NCBI GenBank assembly: GCA_029212745.1
Contig: JARGOL010000002.1
Location: forward strand, 392,133-456,132
Origin: Alcanivoracaceae bacterium
Lineage (GTDB): Bacteria > Pseudomonadota > Gammaproteobacteria > Pseudomonadales > Alcanivoracaceae
DNA length: 64,000 nucleotides
Direction of reading: 5' to 3'
Shown here: piece by piece, positions 38,384-48,674 of the stretch
Position numbering within the stretch: position 1 is the stretch's first letter
Layout: each line of letters begins with the position of its first letter
Notes under the pieces: generated by a model
Databases searched by the model: none
What the model was told of the DNA's origin: nothing
The model's input: the letters and a program-made list of their open reading frames with translations, nothing else
Made by a program: the position numbers and the translations under genes

Positions 38384-39678
38384 GGCGTGCGCTGCCACTG
38401 CTGCTGGGCCTGCTTGCCGCAGCCCACGCAGGCGCCGAGCCCGAGGGGCCTGCACCGGTAAACGACCAGCCTGTCATGGCGCTGGCAGCGCAAACGGTGG
38501 CCCTTGATACCCCGGTGGCGATCGACCGGCTCAGTGTGCACACCTTCAGGGATGGTCGTCTCGTCCCGGTGCCGTTCCAGATTGATGAAATGGATGTCCA
38601 TGGCATGGTCTGGTTCCCCGACAGTGGCTTCGAGCTGGAAGGCCGCCGGGGAATATTCGATGCCAGTGACCAGCTCCTGTTCATGCTCTCCGATGCCAGC
38701 CCGACACCGCTTCCGGAGCGGCAGGCGGGAGGCGGCCCGGTCCGCGAGCTGGTGTTGCAGGATGGCGCCGGCCAGAAACGCTACGTCTACCTCATGATTG
38801 ACAACGACGAGCGCAGTGAGCGTTTTTATGTGCTGCATGACCCGTCCAGCGGTGTTACCCGCACCGACAGCTACCTGCTCACCACTGACCCGGACAACGA
38901 ACTGAACTGGCAGTTTCTCGGCTACGAGGGTTACCGGGGCCCGCCGGATGCCTCCATCATTGATAACCTGCGTATGTTGATGTCCGGCGGCGTGCTGGTG
39001 CGTTTCGCTCGCATGACGCTGGATAACGACAATTTGCAGCCCAGGCAAACCGGCTTCCGGATCGGGCCGATACGTTCGGTACTGCATCTGGAGACGCGGA
39101 TTGTCTTTGGCGGGCTGCCGATGATGAAGATGCATGTGCAGGCGATGCGATATGCCAACCATTTCGAGGCCCATACCTACGCCCGGATTCCGGGCATCTA
39201 CCGCGCCACGGTCAAGCAGCCTCGGGTGTCCGTGTCCATAGACGGCAATGCCCATCAGGGTGCGCTGGTGCGGACGGCCCTGGGCGGGTCGGCCCGGGGC
39301 ACTGTCGATGGCAAGCTCGATGACCAGGAACGCATGATGCTGGAGCGCGGGCTGACGTCCGACCAGGGCTGGATCCTGTTCGATTCAAGGCGCGGCTTCG
39401 CCCTGATGACCATGCTCAATGTGCCGGAAAGCCTCGAGGGCATCCCGCTCAAACTGATCTACCGTGATGAGAAAAGCTCGGACAGGGAAGGGCGGTTCCC
39501 CGGCAACCTTCCAGAACTGGGATACACGCTGGAAGGATGGCCGCCGGAAGACGAGCTGCGTTTTTCCTTGCAGGTGTTCTTCGACAGCTCACTGGAAGGT
39601 GTTAATCCCGCCGATTACGCCAATACGCGCACCGGCAGGACCATTGGCGTGACGGTCAATCCTCCGGCACTTCCATGA
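38380..39678 (+). CDS. Exported protein of unknown function at the end of the T2SS operon
   Basis: 432 residues beginning at a TTG that overlaps the gspM stop by 4 nt. A signal peptide (RRALPLLLGLLAAAHAGA, cleavage near AGA-EPE) predicts a periplasmic or secreted location; no lipobox. The mature part is rich in beta strands, with VPFQIDEMDVHGMVWFPDSG, FDASDQLLFMLSDASP, YVYLMIDNDERSERFYVLHD and FRIGPIRSVLHLETRIVFGG. I do not recognise the family. Translational coupling to gspM suggests a role with the secretion machine, as an accessory part or as a substrate. Its end overlaps the convergent hydrolase gene by 23 nt. Confidence 0.8.
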   Translation: MRRALPLLLGLLAAAHAGAEPEGPAPVNDQPVMALAAQTVALDTPVAIDRLSVHTFRDGRLVPVPFQIDEMDVHGMVWFPDSGFELEGRRGIFDASDQLLFMLSDASPTPLPERQAGGGPVRELVLQDGAGQKRYVYLMIDNDERSERFYVLHDPSSGVTRTDSYLLTTDPDNELNWQFLGYEGYRGPPDASIIDNLRMLMSGGVLVRFARMTLDNDNLQPRQTGFRIGPIRSVLHLETRIVFGGLPMMKMHVQAMRYANHFEAHTYARIPGIYRATVKQPRVSVSIDGNAHQGALVRTALGGSARGTVDGKLDDQERMMLERGLTSDQGWILFDSRRGFALMTMLNVPESLEGIPLKLIYRDEKSSDREGRFPGNLPELGYTLEGWPPEDELRFSLQVFFDSSLEGVNPADYANTRTGRTIGVTVNPPALP

Positions 39679-41299
39679 CGGGAAGGTCGAGCTTGCCGCT
39701 GACCCGTGCCTGACTCCACCAGTACGAAGGGTTGAAGAAGTACTGCCAGGTATACCCGTAAACAACCAGGCCAACCCGGTCGCCCGGCGCCAGCGGAGTG
39801 CTTATCGCCGGCAACTCTTCATCGTAGAAACCCTTTTTTGGCAGCGGCGTCAGCTGTTCGCTGACCACATGGACCCGGCGGCGGTTGGCATGCTGAACAC
39901 CGACCCCGACAAAGACCCGCGTGCTGAACTTGCTGGCGGTGCCATCCAGGCGCAGATCAATCCGCGGAACGCCTGACAGCACCTCGTTCTCGTGGGCGAT
40001 GTACACGGGGATGAATTTCGGCCGACCGAACCCGCCGTTGGGTTCCAGGAAGCGACGGTCCGCACCGGACATGAACATGGCGCGCAGTACATCACCGGTG
40101 ACGTCCGCCGGGATCATGAAGCCATCAAACATGCCGGCCCAGGGAATGTGCACCTTGCTCTTGGGAATCGGGTAGGACTCGGACACCTCCGGGAAGTCGT
40201 GCTCAGCGAGACCCGACTCGTAATCCAGGGTGACGCAGGTGTCTGGCACCACGGGCGCCTCGCCCTTCAGTTTCTCATCCCACCAGTCAACCACAGTATC
40301 GACCAGGGTGGCCTGATAGTCCCCGCACGCCACCTCTTCATCAGTGTTGAAGAACGGTTTGCCGGACCACTTCTGTACTGGCCAGGGCAGGATGTGACCA
40401 CCCTGGATGGCCATCACCCGGGCATCGCGGCCGCCGTTTTCCCAGCAGTCCTGGTTTTTCAGGGCTTCCTGCAAGGGGAAAACCGTATCCCGGAAACCCT
40501 GCACAAACAGGGCATCGGCTTTTGGTGCGTCGCCGCGGTCACAGAAGAATGCCGGGCTTCGCTCGTACATCAGGTCGGTGGCATCATCACTGACGGTACC
40601 GCTGAACGCACTGCGCATGGGCTTCTTCAGGGTAAAACCGGTGTCGAAACGGCTGCTGAAGGCGCCCAGGAAGAACATGTAGGCGCCCCAGGCTGTTTTC
40701 TGGTGCTTGTGCGGGGCGAGGGCATTCAGGTCATGCCAGGTGGCAACCGGCACCAGGGCCTGAAGACGGTCGTCCTGGAATGCCGCCAGTGTCTGGGCGC
40801 CGCCGCCGTAGGATTCGCCGATCATGCCGATGGCAGGCTTGCCGTCCGGCAGGTGCCTGATGGCAGGCAGGTGCTCCAGGGACCAGTCGATGACCGTGGA
40901 GACATCCTTCACCTCCTTGTCAGGCGCCATAAATTCGACGTTGCCGCCGCTACCGCCCCAGCCACGCTGCTCGTAGAAGACCACCCAGTAGCCCTGGCGC
41001 CACGCTTCGATGGCGGCTTCACCGGTGATCATGGTCTTGCCGTAAATGGAAAACGGACGCTTGGCACGAAAGCCGGCATAGCCGTGAGTGGTGACGATCA
41101 ACGGTGCCGTCTCTCCGGGCTCGATGGCAGGCTGGTAGACTGTGGCGGCCAGTTCTATACCATCATGGGTCTTGATGCGGACGTGGTAACGATCCTGTTC
41201 GATCGCTGCTGTCGCCGGGCCGGGTGCAGCCGGCGGCAGATCAGTAGTTGCACACCCCGTGGCCAGAATCAGCCAAAACGAAACAAGCGCGAGTCTCAT
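39656..41299 (-). CDS. CocE/NonD-family alpha/beta hydrolase, predicted lipoprotein
   Basis: 547 residues. The N-terminus ends in LATGC, a near-lipobox with Cys16 as the lipidation site. The X-Pro peptidase/CocE-like catalytic domain has nucleophile Ser163 in GMIGESYGGGAQT, Asp270 in VQGFRDTVFP and His301 in IQGGHILP; the jelly-roll C-terminal domain starts near 370 (FDGFMIPADVTGDVLRAMFM). Such enzymes cleave esters or peptides; the substrate cannot be read from sequence. GAGAGG precedes the ATG. Divergent from the DUF1461-like gene. Lacks the two-residue leader pattern that would clearly keep it in the inner membrane, so outer-membrane anchoring is likelier. Confidence 0.86.
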   Translation of the reverse strand: MRLALVSFWLILATGCATTDLPPAAPGPATAAIEQDRYHVRIKTHDGIELAATVYQPAIEPGETAPLIVTTHGYAGFRAKRPFSIYGKTMITGEAAIEAWRQGYWVVFYEQRGWGGSGGNVEFMAPDKEVKDVSTVIDWSLEHLPAIRHLPDGKPAIGMIGESYGGGAQTLAAFQDDRLQALVPVATWHDLNALAPHKHQKTAWGAYMFFLGAFSSRFDTGFTLKKPMRSAFSGTVSDDATDLMYERSPAFFCDRGDAPKADALFVQGFRDTVFPLQEALKNQDCWENGGRDARVMAIQGGHILPWPVQKWSGKPFFNTDEEVACGDYQATLVDTVVDWWDEKLKGEAPVVPDTCVTLDYESGLAEHDFPEVSESYPIPKSKVHIPWAGMFDGFMIPADVTGDVLRAMFMSGADRRFLEPNGGFGRPKFIPVYIAHENEVLSGVPRIDLRLDGTASKFSTRVFVGVGVQHANRRRVHVVSEQLTPLPKKGFYDEELPAISTPLAPGDRVGLVVYGYTWQYFFNPSYWWSQARVSGKLDLPVMEVPED

Positions 41300-41355
41300 G
41301 AGCGCTTAACCTCTCGTTATTATCATTTGGTCTTGTTGTAATTGGCGTCGGTATT

Positions 41356-42099
41356 ATGAACAAGCAGTCCACCGAATACCATGCTGCCCGTGCTTTTGCC
41401 TGGCTGCTATATGTCATTGCCGCCATCTGGCTGGCCATTTCTGCCAGCTGGTGGGCGTTCTCCCGCGCTGATTACGGCTACCCGTTCTGGTATGAACAGA
41501 TGGCCATCAGCCAGCACATTGATACCTATGCCCCACAGCATCCGGTGAAACGCGGCTTTGCTCAATTGCCCCCGGAACAACACCACCGGGCGTTTGCGCA
41601 AATCGTCGAGGCGGTGCACCGTCGTGGCACACAGCTTGAAGATATCCACTTCGTCGCCCCGGGGTACCCGGTCCAGCGTCTGCTGACAACCGCAGAGGTC
41701 CGCCATCTGGAGGATGTGCGCCGGCTGCTGGCGATGGCCGCCTGGGCAACGGTCCTGGTCGTGCCGGCCTGGCTGCTCGCCGCGCTGGTGCTGGCGCGTC
41801 GCGGGTTGCCCGGACGCGCGGCACGGATCACGGCGGTGGCGCTGCTGTCCGGCGCCGCCATCGTACCGTTGCTGGTCTGGGGGCCCAAGGCGGTGTTCTA
41901 CCAGCTTCATGTGGCGCTGTTTCCAGCCGATAACCAGTGGTTTTTCTACTGGCAGGAGTCGTTGATGAGCACCCTGATGAAGGCACCCGTGCTGTTTGCG
42001 GGGATTGCCGTCGAAATTACCCTGCTGGCTTTGCTATTGTTGCCGTTGCTTTATTGCGGCGGTCTGCTTCTGGCCCGTCGTCTGCTGGAGAAAAAGTGA
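41356..42099 (+). CDS. Integral membrane protein, DUF1461-like
   Basis: 247 residues with an N-terminal TM (about 14-34), a soluble extracytoplasmic segment, and three C-terminal TMs (about 129-147, 156-174, 207-240). LFPADNQWFFYWQESLMSTL resembles the F-P-x-x-x-W conserved segment of DUF1461/TIGR01906 proteins, whose function is unknown. Assignment is tentative. It overlaps the following PEP-utilising-enzyme gene by the 4-nt GTGA, so the two are translationally coupled. Confidence 0.65.
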   Translation: MNKQSTEYHAARAFAWLLYVIAAIWLAISASWWAFSRADYGYPFWYEQMAISQHIDTYAPQHPVKRGFAQLPPEQHHRAFAQIVEAVHRRGTQLEDIHFVAPGYPVQRLLTTAEVRHLEDVRRLLAMAAWATVLVVPAWLLAALVLARRGLPGRAARITAVALLSGAAIVPLLVWGPKAVFYQLHVALFPADNQWFFYWQESLMSTLMKAPVLFAGIAVEITLLALLLLPLLYCGGLLLARRLLEKK

Positions 42100-44102
42100 C
42101 CGCCATCGAACGTGCTCAGCCTGATCATCCTGAACTGCCGTACCCGCCCGCCTGGTGGGTGCGACGAGAGGCTGTCGAGGACAGCGCTGACGACCTGGTG
42201 GAGAGGCTCGCAGCCCTGGCCGGGGAGGGCGAACATTATTGGGTGTTGCACCAGGGGCCGGCAAATCCGCAGTCAGTCCGGCAGGTGCTGGCCAACCTGG
42301 ACACAGACGCCGCGCTGGCGGCTGCCTTGCGGCAGTTGTTCAGTCATCCCAACGGACCCGCCTCGGTGCTGGTCCAGTGCCTGCCGCGACAGGTGGCGGC
42401 GGGGCTGCTGTTTACCCGTCACCCGATGCGACCGGACCTGACCCATGTGGTGGTGGAGGGCCGTGCTGGCGAGGGCGGTGAGCCGGAACGCCTGATCTTG
42501 CATGAGGATGGCCGGCTCGCTTTCCACAGCGGCCGCAGCGAGATGTTCAGCGACAGCATTGGCTCGAAACGGTTCATTGCCTTTGCCAACGGCCTGAAGG
42601 AGGCCTTTGATGCGCCAAGGGCGGGTGAGTGGGTGTGGGATGGCGAGCAGCTGTGGTTGATCCAGGCCTTGCCGGTGGGCACCTTGCCGGCGCCGGAAGA
42701 GGCCTGGACCCGCCGGGCCGGGCTGGGGCTGGCCAACCAGGCAATTTCCCCGCTCTGGTACACGGTATTCGGCCGCTGGCTGAAAACGGCATTCTGGCGC
42801 CCGCTGGGGGCAAAGGCAGGCTGGCAGAGCCTGGATAACATCGAGCCATACCGGCGCCAGCACAGCCACCTTTACACCAACAGCCAGTTTCTGCGGGCAC
42901 TGCAGGAATGGCAGGGCGACTGGTCCCTGGCCTGGGCCCTGCCACCGGCCTGGCGGCCCCGGAACGCGCCCGCACCACGGCTCCCGGGCAAGGCGAAAGC
43001 CATTGCCCTGGCTGCACGCAGTGCGTTCTGGCAATGGCGGCTGGGCCGGCTCATTGCCAGCGCGCCGGGCCAGGAGGACGACGCCCTTTGGTTGCGCCTG
43101 ATGCGCCTGGACCGTCTGGGAGAGTCCCTGACGGCGCTGGAAGGAGAGCTCGTTTACCAGCGACTGCCTGCCGTGGCGGCCGCGCTGGAAGCAGACATCG
43201 CCCCCGCCCGTGATGACCTTGAGCGGATGTCCGTTCTGCTGGGTCTCAGTGAGGCCGGGAACCAGGACACAGAAAGCGCGGCCCGGCAGTTGCCACTGGC
43301 ATGCGCCGGCGCAGATCCGGTGTGGCCACGTTTTGCCGAGCAACCGGCGGATCTGGGCATTCTGCTTGAGCAGCTCACCCAGCTGCCGTCCGGACGTCGT
43401 GACGCCGTTCGAGCAGCGCTGGAAAACGATGCCGTGCCGCCGTTCTGGCTGCGCCTGCGCCGGCAGGTGCTCAATCAGCGTGTGCTGCTCGCCGGGGCCA
43501 TGCGTGAGCTGCTGGGCCAGATGGCGCAGCGGCTGGTGGCGCGCAAGTTGTTGCGCCATCCCGATGATGTGCACTTCCTGTATTTCGACGAACTCTGGCA
43601 ATGCTGGCAGGGACAGGCGCGCAAGGGCCTTGCGGAGCTCATCGGTGAGCGCAAGGTGCGTTACCTGTCGGATGCCCATGCCGGGCCTGCAGACTGGGTG
43701 CTCGACCAGGTTGGCTATGGCGCGTCGAGTCTCGGACAGACCGCTGTTTCTGCGCTGGTGAATGGCTATGGGCTGGTGCCGGGTCACTGCCGCGGTCGGG
43801 TGCAACGCCTGAGCTCCGGCTGGCAGCTTAACCAGGTGCGCGCCGGGGATGTGCTGGTGATTGACCAGTCCGACCCGGGCTGGCTGCCCTGGGTGGCACT
43901 GGCAGGCGCGGTGATCTTCTGTCATCGGGATGCGACCGACGATGCCGTCCGGTGGGTGCGTTCTCTCGGCATTCCCGCGGTCTGGGGGGTGGACGATGCC
44001 TTGCACAGCCTGGTGGACGACGTCATCGCCAACGTCGATGGCGACTCCGGCGTGGTGACCTGGGAAGGAGAGGTTGACGTACCGGCAGAATCTGACGCAT
44101 AA
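42096..44102 (+). CDS. Degenerate PEP-utilising enzyme (PEP synthase/rifampicin phosphotransferase-like)
   Basis: 668 residues from the GTG at 42096. Residues 90-200 match the second half of a PPDK-type ATP-grasp domain (SVLVQCLPRQVAAGLLFTRH, then LIQALPVG where active enzymes have Q-x-R-P). The C-terminal 110 residues match the swivelling phosphohistidine domain (GYGLVPGHCRGRV, SLGIPAVWGV). Two defects: the first ATP-grasp subdomain is missing, and at the phospho-His position of the usual G-G-x-T-S-H the sequence reads RDATDD, placing Asp616 where His should be. It is therefore unlikely to transfer phosphate by the family mechanism; a regulatory or scaffold role, or a new chemistry, is open. 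Confidence 0.8.
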   Translation: MTAIERAQPDHPELPYPPAWWVRREAVEDSADDLVERLAALAGEGEHYWVLHQGPANPQSVRQVLANLDTDAALAAALRQLFSHPNGPASVLVQCLPRQVAAGLLFTRHPMRPDLTHVVVEGRAGEGGEPERLILHEDGRLAFHSGRSEMFSDSIGSKRFIAFANGLKEAFDAPRAGEWVWDGEQLWLIQALPVGTLPAPEEAWTRRAGLGLANQAISPLWYTVFGRWLKTAFWRPLGAKAGWQSLDNIEPYRRQHSHLYTNSQFLRALQEWQGDWSLAWALPPAWRPRNAPAPRLPGKAKAIALAARSAFWQWRLGRLIASAPGQEDDALWLRLMRLDRLGESLTALEGELVYQRLPAVAAALEADIAPARDDLERMSVLLGLSEAGNQDTESAARQLPLACAGADPVWPRFAEQPADLGILLEQLTQLPSGRRDAVRAALENDAVPPFWLRLRRQVLNQRVLLAGAMRELLGQMAQRLVARKLLRHPDDVHFLYFDELWQCWQGQARKGLAELIGERKVRYLSDAHAGPADWVLDQVGYGASSLGQTAVSALVNGYGLVPGHCRGRVQRLSSGWQLNQVRAGDVLVIDQSDPGWLPWVALAGAVIFCHRDATDDAVRWVRSLGIPAVWGVDDALHSLVDDVIANVDGDSGVVTWEGEVDVPAESDA

Positions 44103-44143
44103 ATGTCCCGGGCATAACCACAATATTTCAAGGGTCTTGGTTC

Positions 44144-44971
44144 ATGAGCAAACCGTCCGGTCCCCCCCAGTCCACCGATGAATTACCGTTCGTAGCTCCC
44201 TGTCGCCACATTCCGCTGGATGCGCCGTTGCTCTGGTTTCGGCTTGGCTGGCAGGATCTCAAGGCCGCTCCAAGGCAAAGCCTGACCTACGGGTTGGCAA
44301 TGGTAGTGCTGAGCTACCTGATCAGTGGCTTTGCCTGGTGGTGGGGCAACCTGGGACTTTACCTGGGGCTGGTCTCGGGGTTCGTGTTTGTCGGCCCCTG
44401 GTTGGCCCTGACCCTGTATTCAATCAGCATTCATGTCGAACGCGGCGACCCGATTACATTGCGCCAGGGCATGCATGACGCCGGCGCGCAGGTGGGAAAT
44501 GCCATGGTGTTTGCCGTTCTGCTGACCGTGGTTTTCCTGGTCTGGGCGCGGGCCGCAACTGTCCTGCACGTTTTTTTCCCGGAACTGGCAGACCCCACCT
44601 GGCGGGATCTGGCTGTCTTTCTCAGCATCGGCAGTGCAGTGGGTGCGGTCTTCTGTGCCATCATTTTTGCGGCCAGCGCGTTCTCGTTGCCCATGCTGAT
44701 GGACCGGGAGGTGGACTCCGTGACGGCCGTGGTTACCAGCGTCAACGCGGTACTGCGCAACAAGCCGGCCATGGCGGTGTGGGCGGGCATGATCGGCCTG
44801 TGTGTCCTGGCCGGACTGCTGACCGCGTACCTGGCCTTTGCCGTGCTGTTGCCCCTGCTCGGTCATGCCACCTGGCACGCCTACCGCTACGCCATCGACA
44901 GCAGCCAGTGGCCGCGCGCGGCGCTCACGGCCGCGAGGGAGCGCCGCGCCGGGGCAGCCAACGATACCTGA
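44144..44971 (+). CDS. DUF2189 family inner-membrane protein
   Basis: 275 residues with about six TM helices (roughly 47-62, 70-95, 118-140, 155-180, 210-232, 234-250). The family hallmarks are LFRLGWQDL-type motif (WFRLGWQDLKAAPRQSLTYG) and SAFSLPMLMDREVD. Function unknown; DUF2189 genes often sit by respiratory or redox loci. 41 nt after the PEP-enzyme-like gene and convergent with metH, 10 nt apart. Confidence 0.82.
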   Translation: MSKPSGPPQSTDELPFVAPCRHIPLDAPLLWFRLGWQDLKAAPRQSLTYGLAMVVLSYLISGFAWWWGNLGLYLGLVSGFVFVGPWLALTLYSISIHVERGDPITLRQGMHDAGAQVGNAMVFAVLLTVVFLVWARAATVLHVFFPELADPTWRDLAVFLSIGSAVGAVFCAIIFAASAFSLPMLMDREVDSVTAVVTSVNAVLRNKPAMAVWAGMIGLCVLAGLLTAYLAFAVLLPLLGHATWHAYRYAIDSSQWPRAALTAARERRAGAANDT

Positions 44972-44981
44972 GGATGCGACG

Positions 44982-47900
44982 TCAGTTGTTGTAGCCGAGG
45001 ATGTGGGGCATGACGCGTTCCAGCGCGGCCCGCTCCATGTTCTTGCGCGCGGCGTAGTCGTCCATCTGGTCACGACCCACCTTGCCGATGCCGAAGTAAC
45101 GTGCCTCGGGATGGCTGAAATACCAGCCAGACACGGCGGCAGCGGGAAACATGGCGTAGCTTTCCGTGAGCGACAGGCCGATGCGCTCGTCCGGCTGCAG
45201 CAGCTGCCAGAGCAGTGCTTTCTCGGTGTGATCCGGGCAGGCCGGGTAACCCGGGGCAGGGCGAATACCCTGGTAGCGTTCGCGGATCATGTCGTCATTG
45301 CTGAGGTTTTCCGACGCCCCGTAACCCCAGAATTCCTTGCGCACACGTTCATGCATGCGCTCCGCGAGCGCTTCGGCCAGGCGATCTGCCAGGGCCTTGA
45401 GCATGATGCTGTTGTAGTCATCATGGTCGGCCTCAAACCGCGCCAAGTGCTCCTCGATGCCGAGGCCCGCCGTGACGGCGAAACCACCGAGCCAGTCCTT
45501 TCTGGACGAATCCCCCGGCGCCACAAAGTCACTGAGGCAATAATCAGGCTTGTCACTGTTATTGCGGTCCAGCTGCTGGCGCAGGTGGTGTACCCGCATC
45601 AGCTCCTTGCCCGTGTCATCGTAGAGCTGGATGTCATCGCCGACGCTGTTGGCGGGCCAGAACCCGATCACCGCACGGGCAGTCAGCCAATGCTCGGCAA
45701 CGATGGTCTTGAGCATGGCCTGGGCGTCGCGGTACAGGCGCTGCGCCTCGGTGCCCACCACCTTGTCTTCCAGAATATCCGGGAACTTGCCGGCCAGCTG
45801 CCAGGTCCGGAAAAACGGGGTCCAGTCGATGCGTTTGACCAGCTCCTTGAGCGGGTAATCTTCAAACACCTTGATACCTTTCAGGGCCGGCTCGGGCGGC
45901 TGGTAGTTATCCCAGTCCAGCCTGGCGGCATGCTGGCGCGCCTGGTCAATGGATGCCAGTTTGCGATCCGTCTGCTGGCTGAGCCGGTCTTCGCGTAACT
46001 TGCCATATTCGGCTTTCAACTTTTCGGCATACGCCGGCCGGTGTTCCTTTGACAGCAGTTGGCTGGCGACACCGACAGCACGGGAGGCATCGGGCACGTA
46101 CACCACCGGATGCGGATAGGCCGGGTCGATCTTCACCGCCGTATGGATACGGCTGGTGGTGGCGCCGCCAATGAGCAGCGGGATATCAAAGTCCAGCCGC
46201 TTCATTTCTGCTGCCACATTGACCATCTCATCCAGGGACGGGGTGATCAGCCCTGACAGTCCAATGATGTCGGCATTCTGTTTGCGCGCCTCATCCAGGA
46301 TCTTCTCGGCCGGCACCATGACGCCGAGGTCGATGACCTCGTAGCCGTTGCACTGCAGCACCACGCCGACAATGTTCTTGCCGATGTCATGCACGTCGCC
46401 CTTGACGGTGGCCAGCAGGATACGCCCGGCAGTTTCTGTGCTGCCAGTCTCCAGCTTTTCCTGCTCCATGAACGGCAGCAGGTACGCCACCGCCTTTTTC
46501 ATGACACGCGCTGACTTGACCACCTGCGGCAAAAACATCTTGCCTTCGCCGAACAGGTCACCCACCACGTTCATGCCGTCCATCAACGGCCCCTCGATCA
46601 CGTGCAGGGGGCGCTGGGCATTCTGGCGGGCCAGCTCAGTGTCTTCGTCAATGTAGTCGGCGATACCCTTGACCAGGGCGTGCTGCAGGCGTTTCTCCAC
46701 CGGCCATTCGCGCCACGCCAGGTCTTCTTGGCGCTTTTCACCGGCGCCACTGCCGCGATACTTCTCGGCAATATCCAGCATCCGCTCAGTGCCGTCTTCC
46801 CGGCGATTCAGGACGATATCTTTCACCGCCTCACGGAGTTCATCGGGGATGTCTTCGTAAATGGCCAGTTGCCCCGCATTGACGATACCCATGTCCATGC
46901 CAGCCTTGATGGCGTGGTAAAGGAATGAGGCATGTATCGCCTCGCGCACGGGGTCATTGCCGCGGAAGGAGAAGGACACGTTGGACACGCCACCGGACAC
47001 CAGGGCGTGGGGCAGGGTGCGCTTGATCTCTGCCACTGCTTCGATGAAATCGACGGCGTAGTTGTCGTGCTCCTCAATGCCGGTGGCGATGGCAAAGATA
47101 TTCGGGTCGAAGATGATGTCTTCTGCCGGGAATCCGGCAGACTCGGTGAGAAGACGGTAGGCGCGGGCGCAGATTTCCACCTTGCGCTGGCGCGTATCGG
47201 CCTGTCCGTCCTCGTCGAAGGCCATGACGATCACGGCCGCGCCGTAGCGCCGCACCAGCCGTGCCTGGTCCAGGAATGCCTGCTCACCTTCCTTCAGGGA
47301 AATGGAGTTGACGATGCCTTTACCCTGGATGCACTTCAGGCCCGCTTCGATGACCTCCCACTTGGAGGAATCGATCATCACCGGCACCCGCGAAATCTCC
47401 GGTTCGGCGGCCATCAGGTTGAGGAAGCGCACCATGCATTCGGCGGAATCGAGCAGGCCTTCATCCATATTTATGTCGATGATCTGTGCGCCAGCCTCTA
47501 CCTGCTGGCGCGCCACCTCCAGCGCAGTATCGAAATCACCGTCCTTGATCAGGCGCAGGAATCGGCGTGAGCCGGTCACATTGGTACGCTCGCCGACGTT
47601 GACGAACAGGCTTTCGGCGGTAATGTTGAGCGGCTCCAGTCCACTCAGGCGGCATGCCGGTATGTGCTCGGGCAGGGCGCGCGGCGAATGGCCCTCGACG
47701 GCCCTGGCAATGGCGCCGATATGTTCCGGCGTGGTGCCGCAGCAGCCGCCAATCAGGTTGAGGAATCCCTTTTCAGCCCAGTCGCCGATTTCCCGGGCCA
47801 TAACCGCCGGTGACTGGTCGTATTCACCCATTTCGTTGGGCAGGCCGGCGTTCGGGTGGGCGCTGACAAAGCCCTCGCTGATGCGTGACAGCTCCGCCAT

Positions 47901-48674
47901 ATAGGGCCGCAGTTCCTGGGCGCCAAGGGCACAGTTCAGCCCGATGGTGAGCGGACGGGCGTGGCGCAAGGAATTGTAGAACGCTTCTGTGGTCTGGCCG
48001 GTGAGTGTGCGGCCTGAGGCGTCGGTGATGGTGCCGGAGATCATCAGTGGCAGGTCGATGCCGTGCTCATGACAGTAGCTGTCTACCGCGAATACGGCGG
48101 CCTTGGCATTGAGGGTATCGAAGATGGTTTCAACAAGTACCAGGTCAACGCCGCCTTCCACCAGGCCGTCCAGGGCCTCCAGGTAGGCGTCAACCAGCTG
48201 GTCAAAACTGACCGCGCGAAAGCCGGGGTCGTTGACGTCCGGGCTGATGCTCGCGGTGCGGTTTGTCGGCCCCAGGACGCCGGCAACAAAGCGTGGCTTG
48301 TCCGGCGTGCGCTTGCTGGCCGCGTCCGCCGCCTCGCGCGCAACCCGGGCGGCATGGACGTTGATCTCCCGGGCCAGGGACTGCATGTCATAATCGGCCA
48401 TCGCCACAGACGTGGCGTTGAATGAATTCGTTTCGATGATGTCCGCGCCGGCATCCAGGTAGCCGGTATGCAGTTCACGGATGCGATCCGGCTGGGTGAT
48501 GCATAGCAGGTCGTTATTGCCCTTGAGGTCGCAGTGCCAGTCCGCAAAACGCTCGCCCCGGTAGGCGGCCTCGTCAAAGCCGCACTGCTGGATCATGGTG
48601 CCCATGCCGCCATCCAGGATCAGAATACGTTTCTCCATGAGGGCGCTCAATTTCGCGCGGACACTGTCTGTCAT
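44982..48674 (-). CDS. metH: Cobalamin-dependent methionine synthase
   Basis: 1230-residue four-module enzyme transferring methyl from methyltetrahydrofolate to homocysteine through cobalamin. The homocysteine module (1-330) has the zinc cysteines in IGLNCALG and [13 protein letters not shown]. The folate module lies about 350-640 ([29 protein letters not shown]), cobalamin-binding about 655-895 with the axial-ligand motif [11 protein letters not shown], and SAM reactivation about 900-1225 with [15 protein letters not shown]. Length matches E. coli MetH (1227). No cobalamin riboswitch fits in the roughly 100 nt upstream. Confidence 0.98.
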   Translation of the reverse strand: MTDSVRAKLSALMEKRILILDGGMGTMIQQCGFDEAAYRGERFADWHCDLKGNNDLLCITQPDRIRELHTGYLDAGADIIETNSFNATSVAMADYDMQSLAREINVHAARVAREAADAASKRTPDKPRFVAGVLGPTNRTASISPDVNDPGFRAVSFDQLVDAYLEALDGLVEGGVDLVLVETIFDTLNAKAAVFAVDSYCHEHGIDLPLMISGTITDASGRTLTGQTTEAFYNSLRHARPLTIGLNCALGAQELRPYMAELSRISEGFVSAHPNAGLPNEMGEYDQSPAVMAREIGDWAEKGFLNLIGGCCGTTPEHIGAIARAVEGHSPRALPEHIPACRLSGLEPLNITAESLFVNVGERTNVTGSRRFLRLIKDGDFDTALEVARQQVEAGAQIIDINMDEGLLDSAECMVRFLNLMAAEPEISRVPVMIDSSKWEVIEAGLKCIQGKGIVNSISLKEGEQAFLDQARLVRRYGAAVIVMAFDEDGQADTRQRKVEICARAYRLLTESAGFPAEDIIFDPNIFAIATGIEEHDNYAVDFIEAVAEIKRTLPHALVSGGVSNVSFSFRGNDPVREAIHASFLYHAIKAGMDMGIVNAGQLAIYEDIPDELREAVKDIVLNRREDGTERMLDIAEKYRGSGAGEKRQEDLAWREWPVEKRLQHALVKGIADYIDEDTELARQNAQRPLHVIEGPLMDGMNVVGDLFGEGKMFLPQVVKSARVMKKAVAYLLPFMEQEKLETGSTETAGRILLATVKGDVHDIGKNIVGVVLQCNGYEVIDLGVMVPAEKILDEARKQNADIIGLSGLITPSLDEMVNVAAEMKRLDFDIPLLIGGATTSRIHTAVKIDPAYPHPVVYVPDASRAVGVASQLLSKEHRPAYAEKLKAEYGKLREDRLSQQTDRKLASIDQARQHAARLDWDNYQPPEPALKGIKVFEDYPLKELVKRIDWTPFFRTWQLAGKFPDILEDKVVGTEAQRLYRDAQAMLKTIVAEHWLTARAVIGFWPANSVGDDIQLYDDTGKELMRVHHLRQQLDRNNSDKPDYCLSDFVAPGDSSRKDWLGGFAVTAGLGIEEHLARFEADHDDYNSIMLKALADRLAEALAERMHERVRKEFWGYGASENLSNDDMIRERYQGIRPAPGYPACPDHTEKALLWQLLQPDERIGLSLTESYAMFPAAAVSGWYFSHPEARYFGIGKVGRDQMDDYAARKNMERAALERVMPHILGYNN

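Noticed and set aside
42273-44123. 616-codon frame antisense to the PEP-utilising-enzyme gene
   Set aside because: The plus-strand frame shows clear family segments; the minus frame shows none.
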